Positions 1 to 9,849 of a stretch of 15,988 nt of DNA are shown here, piece by piece. The notes under the pieces were generated by a model. That model was given only the letters and a program-made list of their open reading frames with translations, was not told the origin of the DNA and ran no database searches. Position 1 is the stretch's first letter, and each line of letters starts with the position of its first letter. The DNA lies in contig JALLPB010000426.1 of assembly GCA_036939975.1 (NCBI GenBank), positions 1 through 15,988 on the forward strand, given 5' to 3'. The position numbers were made by a program, and so were the translations under genes. The DNA is from Cyclostephanos tholiformis (taxonomy: Eukaryota; Bacillariophyta; Thalassiosirophyceae; Thalassiosirales; Thalassiosiraceae).

Positions 1-2
1 AG

Positions 3-356
3 CACGTGGACCATGGCGTCGGGATTGATGTAGGGGATAGTAGTAGTAGTGATTTTAGCAGACGGACGCAGCATAGCGCACCCCCTGCAGATCAGCATAC
101 ATATTTATCACCCTGCCCACACCCGTCAGAGTGGTTGCGCGGCCGCAGACGTCTGGATCATCGAGACTCAAATAAATACGGGGGGGGTCATCACCGGATG
201 ACGACAAGGGAATCTGCTGTGCCTTTTAATATTGACGTGCCACCCAACACCAGATCCAGGAATTCCAAGCGGGCTTCGAGTCCACCTTTGACGTGGACTA
301 GCAAGCGACCTACGAGTCCTACAGCAACGGGCCGATGGACACCGAGGAATAAATAG
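3..356 (+). other. open frame of doubtful coding status, open at the window edge
   Basis: A frame open from the left edge to a TAG at 354-356, with a possible ATG at 12-14. It would encode a polar, Ser/Arg/Pro-rich segment with no motif I recognise. It lies directly upstream of the Gag-like gene in a different frame, so it may be a frameshifted N-terminal extension of that gene, leader sequence, or chance. The frame of the downstream gene, read upstream through this stretch, meets TAG at 31-33, TGA at 199-201 and TGA at 289-291. A short tag/tagt microsatellite is at about 39-50 and an 8-G run at 180-187. I see no convincing LTR end or promoter here. Confidence 0.2.
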
Positions 357-375
357 CCAACCGGAATATTACAAA

Positions 376-3105
376 ATGTTTTCTCTCGGGGGGGGCAGTC
401 GCGCCAATGATACAACACAGGGGGGCCGTGCCGACGGCAATACCGGGGCTACAATGGGCCAGTGCCGAAACTCGGGCGGCTCAATGTCCAACGACTGGGA
501 TGACACCAGTGCACCACTCAGGGACGATGCGTCGGCACCCAACGTGGGGGTACGTTTTGGGGGACTAACGGTGGAACATACAATGGGCGACCCGGCAACA
601 GCCGATAATGTTTTTGCACTAGCCGGGGGGGGAGGGGCGAACAACACAGCGATACTCACACCACCAACGGAAATTACCCAATGGACCAAAGAGGAGACGC
701 AGAACATGACAGCGCAAAGCAATCGTCCCCCCATACAGGCAGATACGCCGTATTCGGGGCTGGCGGCCGCAATCAGCCGATGTGGCCTCGGGAATGTCGC
801 TTCGATCACACAGGAGTTAGACTGGCAACGGTCAGTGGGGGGGGACACGGGAAAGATCAACCAATGGAAGGATATCATGGGAGGCCTCCAGGATTTCAAG
901 GCCTACATGTTTATCAAACAGGGGAGCTGTTTCGCAATGGTGGTACACTCCCCTATGAAATATGCGGCAATTAACTCGGCTACGGCGCACCTACAAGGAC
1001 GAGTCATCGGATTCATTGGCGACAGGACTGCCACACGCGAACCTACCCCGATCCTGCTCCCGAAAAATAAAACGTGGCAATGGGTGAAGGAGACCGTCTT
1101 TACAGACCCCACAGCATTGATGAGACACTTCGACGAAAACCAGGTGCGCTTTGGCACGTTGTGGAAAGGGGAGGGGGCAGACGAAGCAACGAAGTTGGAA
1201 CTACATGCCCCTCGGTTGGTATCAATCCCACTGTGGCTGCTAGAGCGACTACGACGGGAGGGGAAAGCCCTAATGCCTTACGAAATACTCCGAATCATCA
1301 TGACCCACCTTGACAAGGAAAACACTCAAGCGTATGCCGACGCATGGGCAACGGTTACGGTCTGGTGCGTGCTCGCAAGCCAAGGGAACACGGTGGGCAA
1401 TAGCCTTGTGTCATTTGCTATCGAGGCAATCACGGAGGTTGAGGATGAGTATCTTGGGAAATGGCTCGAGCAACGGCTCGACACGACCATGGGACCATGC
1501 CCACATGGAGGGGCGGCAGCGGCTGCGACACAGCGGAATCTCCCGGCTGGGCCGCTGTCCCACACTACCCTCGCCGCAGATATTGGAAAAGGAGTTGCGT
1601 TAGGGCTCAAAGCTTTGGGGGGGACCATTGCACCGGGCAATTTACAGAGCCCCACGACGGAGGGCGACGCAAAGACGTGATACACCGAGGACGACATCGC
1701 GGCAATCATGGGTTTTTCTCATGTTCACAGGGGGGATCAAGTTCAGCCTATCTGGGCAACCCTTAACAATGCCAAACAGAAAAACCTTGATACTTTTCGT
1801 CGACAACTGCTGTCAAGGATGACTGAGTGGGGATACGATCGTCAAACCCCGATCGACACGGGGGTTTTCTTGGACGTGGACGTCGTTTAGTCGATTGTGG
1901 AACTAAAGTTCAACCCAGGGGACGGGGTCGCTTACCTCAACTTGGCTGGAAAGGGCTTATCAATTTTGTCATGTCGCGGGCGAACCACTGGGGAGATCGA
2001 ATGCCTTAAGCAGCGCGAGGAAGCCCTGACGGCCACTGAAAAAACATGAAACATCGACGAGTTTCTCCGACTCTAGAAGGATCAACGACGGGCACCTGCC
2101 AATAATTTTTGGAGCTCAAGAATAACATCGCTACATTCATAGGCCTCGTATGGGTGCTGTTCAGCTCGCAGTGCGATTATTATAAGGGGCTACAGAATGT
2201 CTACGCAACGATGGATTTGCGTGACATTATGGCGATCAAATTGCACTTTACAGCGGAACACTGCCGCCGCATCATGTGGGCTATCATCGATGACGGTCGC
2301 TCTTATTTCGATAACGTGAAAACAACACTCGATTTTCAACACGGGGGCATCCATCGTCTTTCCCCAATCATTCCTGATCGACATTATCAGGAATGTACGA
2401 TATGGCATCCTCGTCGAATGCACAAATTTTCCAGAGGAATGGCTCAGCAAAAAGAGGGTCCTCAGTCAGGATCAAGGGCAGCAGAGCTCGCGCACACAAA
2501 GTGTGGGCAGTCCGGGGGCTCGGGGACATGATAAGTCACCCCAGCGCCCATCAGTCCAGGCATACGGGGGTCGGGCTTATGGGGGGCAACAATACGGTGG
2601 CCAGGGATCACCTCAGGGACTGGGTTCACAGGGCAGCGGGTACGGCGGAGGGTTTTACCAGCCCAACACCTACCAGCCTCACGCGTGGAACACTAGTGGG
2701 TGGCACGATGAGCAACACCCAAAATTCAAGACAATGATGGCCACGTACCTTGAGAGGACTAATGGCCGGGTCCAACTCTCCAAAATTCTGCAACCAGCCG
2801 GGAAGTGACAGACTGACCTCCCGACCCTACCGCCATATGTCCACCCAAATGGATGGCTGTACCTATGTTGGTCCAGTGTCCTCGGGCGCTGCACGTTCCG
2901 CGAGTGCCGTTTCCTCCAGCAGGGCGGACACCCTCTCGCAAAAGACATAACGGACAAGTTTGCCGACAAGGTCGTTGATACAATCAACAAAGGGGTGATC
3001 GCGCTATGTGGAGTGCCCCCGGCGGGAGGATCCCCCTCAAAGAAGCACATCGGAGGACCAGCCCACCCTCTGACTACGGCCCCACGGGGCAGTAGGGGCA
3101 AATGA
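376..3105 (+). pseudogene. decayed Gag-like gene with C-terminal CCCH zinc-binding motif
   Basis: An ATG at 376 opens a 434-codon frame that ends at TGA 1678-1680. The same frame continues as protein-like sequence past that stop and past TAG 1888, TGA 2047 and TAG 2074. It then moves by one base to the frame of about 2106-2345 (block with QCDYYKGLQNVYA and TAEHCRRIMWAI) and returns near a G5 run at 2344-2348 (FPQSFLIDIIRNV, FPEEWLSKK). A Gly/Gln/Tyr-rich linker (2540-2670) follows, then TGA 2806, and then a C-x7-C-x4-C-x7-H motif (CWSSVLGRC...FRECR...H, about 2860-2930), with a last TGA at 3103. The architecture, basic and Gly-rich tail plus a zinc motif, suggests a retroelement nucleocapsid or Gag-like protein; this is inference. 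No protease, integrase or reverse transcriptase follows. An alternative is an intron-containing host or multicopy gene in which the stops lie in introns; the protein-like reading through the stops argues against that. Confidence 0.5.
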
Positions 3106-3587
3106 GGACAATCGGGACAGAACATTACCAATCGAAAGGCAATACTACGGGAACAAGAACAGTGCGGTCTGTCTAGTTGGAGTTTTTTTTTTCGCCAAAA
3201 CAAAAAAGTGACCATTTAGATTAATCAGTCTTAGTGCCTGTTTACACCGAACTACAATATCCTAGTTTTGTACCCAAGTATTGTACCCCAAAAATCCTAG
3301 CTGGGATCCAACTAGGTAATCTAATAAACTTTGCAAAAAGTCTAGAAAAAATCTAAAAAAACGGTTGTTTAACCCTAACTCAGCAAGGAAGCCAAGACGA
3401 AAATGAATCAAATGATGGGTTTGATTTAAAGCCTAATTTTGTCCATCAAGCATTCCCACTTAAACAAACAAGTGACCTTTTAGATTTATCAGTCTTATAT
3501 GTACTTTAACATTTGCAAAAAACACGTTCATTGAGGAATTAGTAATATCTGCTGGCCTACAGTTTTGGGAGGTGGTGAGGGGGACAA
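3106..3587. other. AT-rich non-coding stretch between two decayed coding regions
   Basis: No supportable gene. The stretch has a T10 run at 3183-3192, three CCTAG/CTAGG words (the last two framing an imperfect palindrome around a GGATCC at about 3298-3318), two TTGTACCC words (3267-3288) and the diverged direct repeat listed separately. It separates the 3' end of the plus-strand Gag-like gene from the 3' end of the minus-strand coding region, so it is a tail-to-tail spacer and may hold remnants of element termini. Confidence 0.5.
3198..3497 (+). repeat. 36-bp direct repeat pair, 264 bp apart
   Basis: Copy 1 at 3198-3233 and copy 2 at 3462-3497 share a core AGTGACC(A/T)TTTAGATT(A/T)ATCAGTCTTA and differ at three positions in my alignment. 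They may be solo-terminal remnants, edges of a small non-autonomous element, or an old local duplication. The intervening 228 bp has no coding capacity. Confidence 0.7.
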
Positions 3588-6232
3588 TCACCATATTTCA
3601 GAGGCAATCGAATGTGTGATGCAAATGATTTGGATGGAAAGACCAAGGTCTTGGAGTGTCAATATTGATGGCGCATGGGTGAAGAGTATGAATGGCCAAA
3701 AAGCATCCTTTTTTGTTAATTGACCATTTGTGGTCCACGTGGGGTAAAATCCCTGTGGGGCTTGGGAAGGTTATGATGCGTTGGTACATTTCTGTTGCAT
3801 TAGATCATGAGAAAGGGAAGGTGAGGGGTGTGGTGGGTGTAGTGCCAAAGAGGAAAGTGCAAAGCAGTGGCCCAAGGCAGCCGAATGTGTCTATGGCAAA
3901 GGGGATCAGTGTCATGTTGTTGTGTATTAAGTCACCGATGACCCCATCACCCAGAATGGGTGAGCTGGTTGTAGGGTCATGCTTGTTTCTGCAATTGAAA
4001 TCCAATTGAGTTTCCATTTTTCAAAGTCTTGTAGTTGCAGATCAGCATTAACCAATAAAATTTAAAGAACCTTAGGTGAGTCAAGGTCATAGGAAGGGCA
4101 TGGCAGCGGGTAGCTGTTAGCCCCGATGGTTGTGTAGGGGCAAGCATATGTGACAAGGGGTGGTTTTAATGGTTTGGGGTTGAATGAAATGTCAAAAGGC
4201 GGGGCATTTGGGTCGGTAGGAAGGTGGAGCATTGGCTTGGCATGAAATTGTGATGAAGGGAGGATGTATCCTACTGTTGAGAGGGCTGGTGTGAGGATTG
4301 ATGACAATCTGTTCCGGATGTTGTTGTGTACGCCAATTTAACAAATTTGTTTCCATTGAAATAGGTGATCGCCGAACTTGTCAGGACAGCTGCTGCATGC
4401 ACAGAATGGTTTTGTGTGGGGTGTGAAGAGTGGTAGAGGAAAGATCACGGGGGAGTCAATTTTTTGGTTTGCTTTGGCACAGCAATATAAGGGGATACAA
4501 TGTTTGTGGGGAGAGGATGCTTGGGAGGTGGTGGAGGTGTTCAGGTGCGTTTGTTGCAAATTTGTGGTGTATTGTATTATGGAGGTAGGTGGTGCAATAT
4601 TTTTTAATGTGGTTGCGCACGCTCTTAGGGGATGTTGAGGTGAGGGATGATGATATCCTTGAGTGTGCTGGCGTGGTAGGGGAACATCCAATTGTTGTGT
4701 GGTGGGGGAGAAGACAGTGAAGGTGTTGGAGGATGAGTGAGGTGGGGTTTATTTCCATTGTGAACAGGTCGCATAGGCTTGGGTGTAGGGTGTGAGGGAG
4801 TAAGGACCTGTGGAACTGGAAGCCAAGTGTTGTGCGCCAGCACACGGTTGTCATTGTCATGACAAAATCTGGTGCAGGGCACAGGATGCCAAGTCTGCCA
4901 GCATTGACTCAAAGTTGTGCTATCAATATCACGAAATCTGGAACATTATTGAGGTCATGGTTAAGGACACTAGGATGGGAGTATCAGTGTATGAGGTGAG
5001 TTGCAATTTTGAAGGGGTTGGTCGGAGAAGTCGTTGGTATTTGTTGTTGGGCTGGGATGCTGGTTAGTGGTGAATGTTGCATGTTATTGTTTGGTGTAGG
5101 ATGGTGTCTGGGTTGATGAGTGTTGGAGGGCAGGTGTGAGGCAACATTGTGGATTTGAAGTGCTCTAAGAGAATTGAAGAATGTCCTGGGGGATCAAGGG
5201 CAATCTGCTGAGCAGCAAAGGTAGATTCCTGAATCGGTACAACTTGAATAGTTTGTGAGGTGGTGTGTTGGTTGGTGTTCATGTGTGCTCAAGTGTTGTA
5301 GGAGGGAAGTTTTGTTAGGATATTGTTTGGGAGTTGATGTTGATGAGTGAATGCAGCCTGGTATTGGGCGTATGGTGGTTGTAGCAGTGGGTTTGTTTTC
5401 CCAAATTGATTGTGAGGCTGTGAACCATCCATGCACTACAGCAAAGATGGTTATTGGGTTGGCATTGGGGTTCTCAGTAATAAGGTGATCAAGGTTGTGT
5501 ATGTGGCATGGTGGGCATGCAAGGTAGAGGGGCGCAGAAGTGCCAGTTCAAGATGGTGCTGTGACAGATAGTGGTCTGTTGATGCATGTGGTGTGTTTGT
5601 GGGATGTTGCATAGTAGATGCATCATTGGCAATGAGCTGAAAGGAGATTTAAGTCCAAACCGATGGTGTCACACGTGTCACAGCAGTGGGACCACCCAAT
5701 GGAGGCCAGTGTTGATGTGTTTAAAGTGGTGTAAAGAGCATGGTGGAGGTGTATGCTGTGGGTTTCTGCTGCATGTAGTCAGTGAGGTGTGTTGGGGAAA
5801 ATGTCTCGTCGGATGTGATGGAAGGTGCATGAAGTGATTTGGCAGTAGTAGGGGGGTTAGTTATGGGGGTCATGTTGATGTCATTGGTAGTTGGCTCCTG
5901 TGGTGGGTTGTCTGTGTGGGATGCATATGACGAATTGATTGTTTGGTGGATGACTGATACCATGCTATTGGCCAGTGATAGGTCAAGGCATGTGATGATG
6001 GCATGTTTTTCGACAATATTGTACATAGAGAAGAAGCCATGGAAATGGATGGCTTGTACAATGGAGTGGGTGGGAATTGATGCTGATTCGAAGGCAGGTA
6101 TGGGCTTGTCAAGGATGTTTATGCTGGCCATCACAATTTCAACATTGAAAATAATAAATGTGGGGTTGCGTGTGGTATTGTGTGTGGTTATTGAGAGGTG
6201 GCTGTCCGTCTTGATCGTTTCTTTGGTGTCAT
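3588..6232 (-). pseudogene. decayed minus-strand coding region, C-terminal half; CxC...GDH motif protein
   Basis: Read from an ATG at 6232 (after a PKKRSRR basic cluster) to TGA 3588-3590. Successive open pieces in shifting frames are 6230-5721, 5720-5460 (two TAA), 5520-5194, about 5000-4456, 4691-4062 (TAA at 4338), 4061-4015, 4017-3650 (TGA at 3805) and 3670-3588. Near 4353-4403 is C-x-C-x2-C...FGDHLFQ, where the expected final Cys appears as Trp. It is followed by an HNNIRNRLSSILTP helix and a PPFDISFNP block. From memory this order (zinc motif with GDH, then an HN helix and an FDISF block) recalls C-terminal parts of reverse-transcriptase-like multicopy proteins in algae; I could not check this. 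I find no YxDD or other reverse transcriptase motif in the visible pieces. The sense strand is strikingly A/C-rich. The upstream half (to 8067) ends in the same frame and may belong to the same polyprotein. Confidence 0.45.
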
Positions 6233-6256
6233 ACTAATTCTGAGGTGGACAGAGTC

Positions 6257-8067
6257 CTATGATAGGCCTTCTATATCAGGGGGGCTGTTGTCGAGTAGGT
6301 CAACACTGCTGTCAGAGGAGTCGTCATTGTCATCATCATCATTGCTGTTGAGGGTGATATGGTGGTGTTGTTGATGGACATGGAGGGGTGGTGTGGGGTG
6401 ATTGTGTGCTGATGTTGTTGTGTCTTGCATGCTAGTGTTATTGTACTGATGAGGAGAGGGTGGGAGTGTTGTGGGCTGGGTGGTGTGTGGGGTAATTGGT
6501 GTGTGATTTGTTATAGTAGGTGATTGGTTGACACCAAGACTGGGTCAGTGGGTGTGTGATTTGTTATGATGATTGGTTGACTGTTTGGCTGATATGCTGT
6601 TGATGCGGGTGTACTCGGGTGGGGATGCTGTGTTGTGTTTGTGTTGTGTTGCCTGTCATCTTCCATCTTGTGGATGGTGGGTCATGCATTGAGAGGAGAG
6701 TGTAGCCATCAATTGGGGTGCATCCAAGGTGTTTCATGTGTGCTGTTGATGCGTCTCAGTTCAGTTTGATGTCTATGGGCAGGTCCATGTAATTGAAAAA
6801 GGCTCGTATGAAGGAGCTTGGAGTAAATAAATTGAGGCCTTGGATTTCCTGGAAACATTGGCTCGGGTTTGTGAGATTGGATGATTTTGCCGGGCAGATT
6901 TCATTCATGTAAATAGCAATTACTGGTGTTGTGATGTGTGGATAGTAGGATGTGTAGTATGTCCAAGCTTCTGGGTATGTGAGGAAAGATTTGTGGTGGC
7001 TGATTGGGACGTGCATGATTAAAAATCGGATACCATTGTTGTCGAAGTCCATGGCATATACATTTGAAGTGCCGGTGCCTGTGATTCCATTGATGACAAT
7101 GTAGAATTTGTGAGAGGGAGTTAAGTTGAGGCGTAGGGAGCTATTATCTTGGATGCAATATAGGGCACCACTTTGGTCCTGTGGGTGTTGTTGTCAGTTG
7201 ATTGTCCCCCTACCACATCCATGTGGGGAGGTCTGTTGATGAGATCTTGTGGTACGTAAGGATGGTGAAGGTGGTATTGGAGTTGTGGGTGGACCTGGAG
7301 TGAGGTTGATGACTCTTTAGTTAGCTTCCATAATTCTGGATGTGACGTGATCTGGTCAGAAGAAGGATGTTTCATGAGGAGCAGGTTAGCAACTCCTTGG
7401 GAAAAGTCGGGGAGGAACCCTAGGCAGTTTGCGATTGAGCCAGCTGCTTTAGTGAGATAGTTGGGTTGAGCAGGGTGCGTTGGTGGGCACAGATGCCACG
7501 TACTATCTTGTACCAAGAGGAGTCATAAAGGGGGTTGTGTTGTGTGCTGATGTTGGTGGCAAGACGAATTTGTTCTGTGATTGTGGGTGGTTCCAGGTAA
7601 AGGTTTATCAGTATTCCGTTAGAAGGGGTTGCAGAAATGTGAAGTTTCACATTGTGGGTGATGCAGACGTGGTAAATTGCATTGTGTAGAATTTCACACA
7701 GTGGGTTAGAATTTGTGATCGTTAGTCCTAGAAGTGGGTGGGGGTTGGTGGGTTTGGTGCTATTGAGGCAGCGGATGGGGGATGTTGGGTTGTTGTTTGG
7801 GGGTGGGTTTTTAAAGCGTATCTTCTTTACTGAGATAATCTTTTCATGGTCCTGGTGATGAACTTGGTCAGCGCACTTGGGAATGGGAGGGGGGGGGGGA
7901 AGTGTCGGGTATACTTTCTTGATTGCTTTGAAAATAAAAACCTAGATAACTTAGTGTGAGAACATTTTCTGGTCCGTTGTTTCCCAGGAGTACTGTTGGA
8001 TATGCTGTTTAAACAATATGCTGCTGAAGCATATACGAGAAATGTCGACCCCACGTACAATTGCCAT
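6257..8067 (-). pseudogene. decayed minus-strand coding region, N-terminal half with acidic tail; unknown function
   Basis: An ATG at 8067 starts a frame that stays protein-like to about 7430, broken only by TAA 7951-7953 and TAG 7942-7944, both one C-to-T change from Gln codons. It passes a poly-Pro stretch (G11 on the plus strand, 7889-7899), then blocks such as YDSSWYKIVRGICAHQ. It shifts frame near 7435 to a second piece (GFLPDFSQGVANLLLMKHP) and again near 7180 to a third (YIVINGITGTGTSNVYAMDF; YPEAWTYYTSYYPHIT) that reads past TGA 6756-6758 (HLGCTPIDGYTLLSMHDPP). A tandem duplication at 6498-6581 precedes a last frame with a Thr/Pro/His-rich linker and a very acidic Asp/Ser tail ending at TAG 6257. 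I do not recognise the protein; a Gag- or capsid-like N-terminal region of a polyprotein with the 3588-6232 half is one possibility. It is clearly non-functional as it stands. Confidence 0.4.
6498..6581 (+). repeat. imperfect tandem duplication (period about 50 bp)
   Basis: GGTGTGTGATTTGTTAT at 6498-6514 recurs exactly at 6551-6567, and GATTGGTTGAC at 6522-6532 recurs at 6571-6581. The duplication falls exactly where the minus-strand reading frame changes, so it is a likely cause of that frame break. Confidence 0.75.
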
Positions 8068-8249
8068 CCTCCGATCTACTCTATTCCTGCATATGCATAT
8101 GGTTTAAGCACCATAACCTTCTTCCTAATTGCATGACGATTCCAATGGTGTGTGGGTTGACTATGATCCCTTGTTGTGTCAAGAAGTTATGATACTGCAA
8201 TTCCCCTAACAAAAACTACTAACAAACTTACATTTTTATCACACGAGCA

Positions 8250-8882
8250 ATGGCAGCCATAGAGGATGGGACACAAGTCATCACCTGGGAGTGTGGCGAC
8301 TGCACAACAACCAACCCGGACAACATGCCTGGCCCCTGCTTTTCCTGCCATGCTGATAATCTGGTCCGCTATATGGTTTTTAAAAACTTGACCAGTGTGA
8401 CTGCTCTGACAGCACAAATGCACAATGTGGATTGGTGCGCTCAGGTGCTTCTGGCAAGAACAGCACATGCAACAACCCCAACCACAGCTGACACAACAAG
8501 CCACATTGATATTGTCAGAATGCTGTCGAATACACTTGTCAACATTGTTGGCATGAACAAGGCGAACAGGGGGTGCTCATGTGAGTTACACTAGTGCTGT
8601 GGTAACCAGGTTCGGGTTACCACGAAGGCAAAAATTGTTAAGGAGAGGATAGTCTATAGGGATGGGGGGGAAGAGGACGACGTCATCCTTGCTGTTTATC
8701 TTGTTGGTCTTAGCCCAGCATCTGCGTCAAGGGGGGCAGATGATTACGACAGGCTCTATGCCGATGTTATCAAGGTGTATTCGAAGGAGTGCGAAAGCTC
8801 CACAAAACAACAAAAGTTTCATAGAAACGAGGGGTGTCACATTGCTTGGATTATAGGTGATTGTGCCAGTTTTTCTGTTTGA
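8250..8882 (+). CDS. small protein with RanBP2-like zinc finger, interrupted by an in-frame TAG or short intron
   Basis: An ATG at 8250 in good context (GAGCAATGG) opens a frame of 114 codons ending at TAG 8592-8594. The same frame is then open and protein-like to TGA 8880-8882, giving 210 codons in all. Residues 13-33 have W-x-C-x2-C-x3-N-x7-C-x2-C (Trp13, Cys15, Cys18, Asn22, Cys30, Cys33), close to the RanBP2-type zinc finger but one residue longer in the last loop. Such fingers usually bind ubiquitin or single-stranded RNA. The TAG could be a decayed Gln codon. Alternatively it may lie in an intron: GTGAGT at 8581 is a strong donor and an acceptor AG at 8651-8652 would remove exactly 72 nt and keep the frame. 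The second half (IVKERIVYRDGG, GADDYDRLYADVIKVYSK) is not recognised. The gene is divergent from the minus-strand coding region, with 182 bp between the two ATGs. Whether it is intact depends on the intron. Confidence 0.5.
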
Positions 8883-9181
8883 TAATATATTATTAATAAT
8901 CAACAATAGTATAATTATTAATAATTATATTAAATCAAATTATTCATCTCACACAGATGCAGCAAGGGTGTAATCAGAATTGATGACAATGATCCCGGAT
9001 GATCCCACATGACAATGGAGTGAGAATGCCAGGCAGCTGAGCACATGTGGAGGGAGGGCTGCTATTATCAACAATAGTATAATAATTAATAATTATACTA
9101 AATCGAATTATTCATCTTGCATGATATTATATTGACCATTGACTAGGATTTAATATTACTATGAATGATTAACACCTACTA
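8883..9181. other. AT-rich non-coding stretch carrying a 50-bp direct repeat
   Basis: No supportable gene. The stretch holds two near-identical AT-rich modules (listed separately) separated by 118 bp of mixed sequence that includes two GATCCC words near 8992-9006. It lies downstream of both the zinc-finger gene and the transposase pseudogene, so it is a 3'-to-3' spacer and could include terminators for both. Confidence 0.5.
8900..9117 (+). repeat. two 50-bp AT-rich direct repeats with internal palindrome
   Basis: Copies at 8900-8949 and 9068-9117 match at 47 of 50 positions in my alignment (start TCAACAATAGTATAAT, end AATTATTCATCT). Copy 1 contains a perfect 20-nt palindrome at 8910-8929 (TATAATTATTAATAATTATA), which is imperfect in copy 2. 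The 118 bp between them has no gene. They could be termini of a small non-autonomous element or of the neighbouring transposon. Confidence 0.75.
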
Positions 9182-9660
9182 TCATTCCTTGAGTTGGTCT
9201 GGGAAGTACAAAAAGTTGTGCTTTTTCCATGGTTGTGAATCATCGCAGCGTGGTTGTCATGCTTGGCCTTGATGATCCATCTGGTGACATCATGACAGGT
9301 TGAGGTTGGCTTGTTGGGATCTTGGAGCATCATCCAAAAAATTGTGGAACTGTGCCTTCAGCTCAGATTTGAAGAGCTTGTTAAAACCCACATCTACGGG
9401 CTGAACAAGCCCGGTGCATCCTGGGAGGATGAAGTTGACCTCAACACCAAGCGCTTGAATGGCATTACCAACACACCTTTTTGGTGAACACTGAACGAGT
9501 TGAGCAAAATAATAAGGATGATCCAGGGTGAGACACCATCGACGACATAGCCATTTGAGCATGATGCTCTTATTGAACCATGCCTTTTTCTGGCATGTGT
9601 AGTGACAGTCCTGTGGGTACATTGGAAGCTTATGCTTTGCAATGGTTCCATTCGGCACCC

Positions 9661-9735
9661 CTAGTGTTTTTAGCAGCATGGCAAAGAGTATTAGTATGAT
9701 ATTTAAAATGGGTGTTTTTTTTTAATCGAACTTAC
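9661..9735 (-). other. probable 75-nt spliceosomal intron in the transposase
   Basis: On the minus strand the sequence runs AAAG|GTAAGTTCG...AACACTAG|GGGTGCC. Removal joins VFK and GVPNGT through a split Gly codon and restores a continuous family-typical block. The intron is AT-rich with a T/A-rich interior and a CTAAT-like branch candidate. It shows that the DNA comes from a eukaryote with short introns. Confidence 0.7.
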
Positions 9736-9849
9736 CTTTAAACACCACCATGGATTTCACCTTCCTTCCTGATGCAGTGATGGTGGCAGCAACAGTCATG
9801 CACATGCTATCATTCATTGACATGCACAAGTTGACAGTGCATGTGCCAA

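Noticed and set aside
1..375. Possible 5' LTR or leader of the Gag-like element
   Set aside because: No TG...CA ends, no matching copy downstream of 3105 and no primer-binding site could be found.
3692..4009. Plus-strand open frame of 105 codons
   Set aside because: It is antisense to the minus-strand block that shows clear order and continuity with neighbouring blocks; its product is low in recognisable features.
5839..6237. Plus-strand open frame of 132 codons with hydrophobic stretches
   Set aside because: Shadow of the minus-strand frame 5721-6231; the apparent hydrophobicity comes from the G/T-rich strand, not from a plausible membrane protein.
8592..8594. TAG as a recoded sense codon or readthrough signal in the zinc-finger gene
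   Set aside because: Downstream context TGC does not match known leaky UAG contexts; a decayed Gln codon or an intron explains it more simply.
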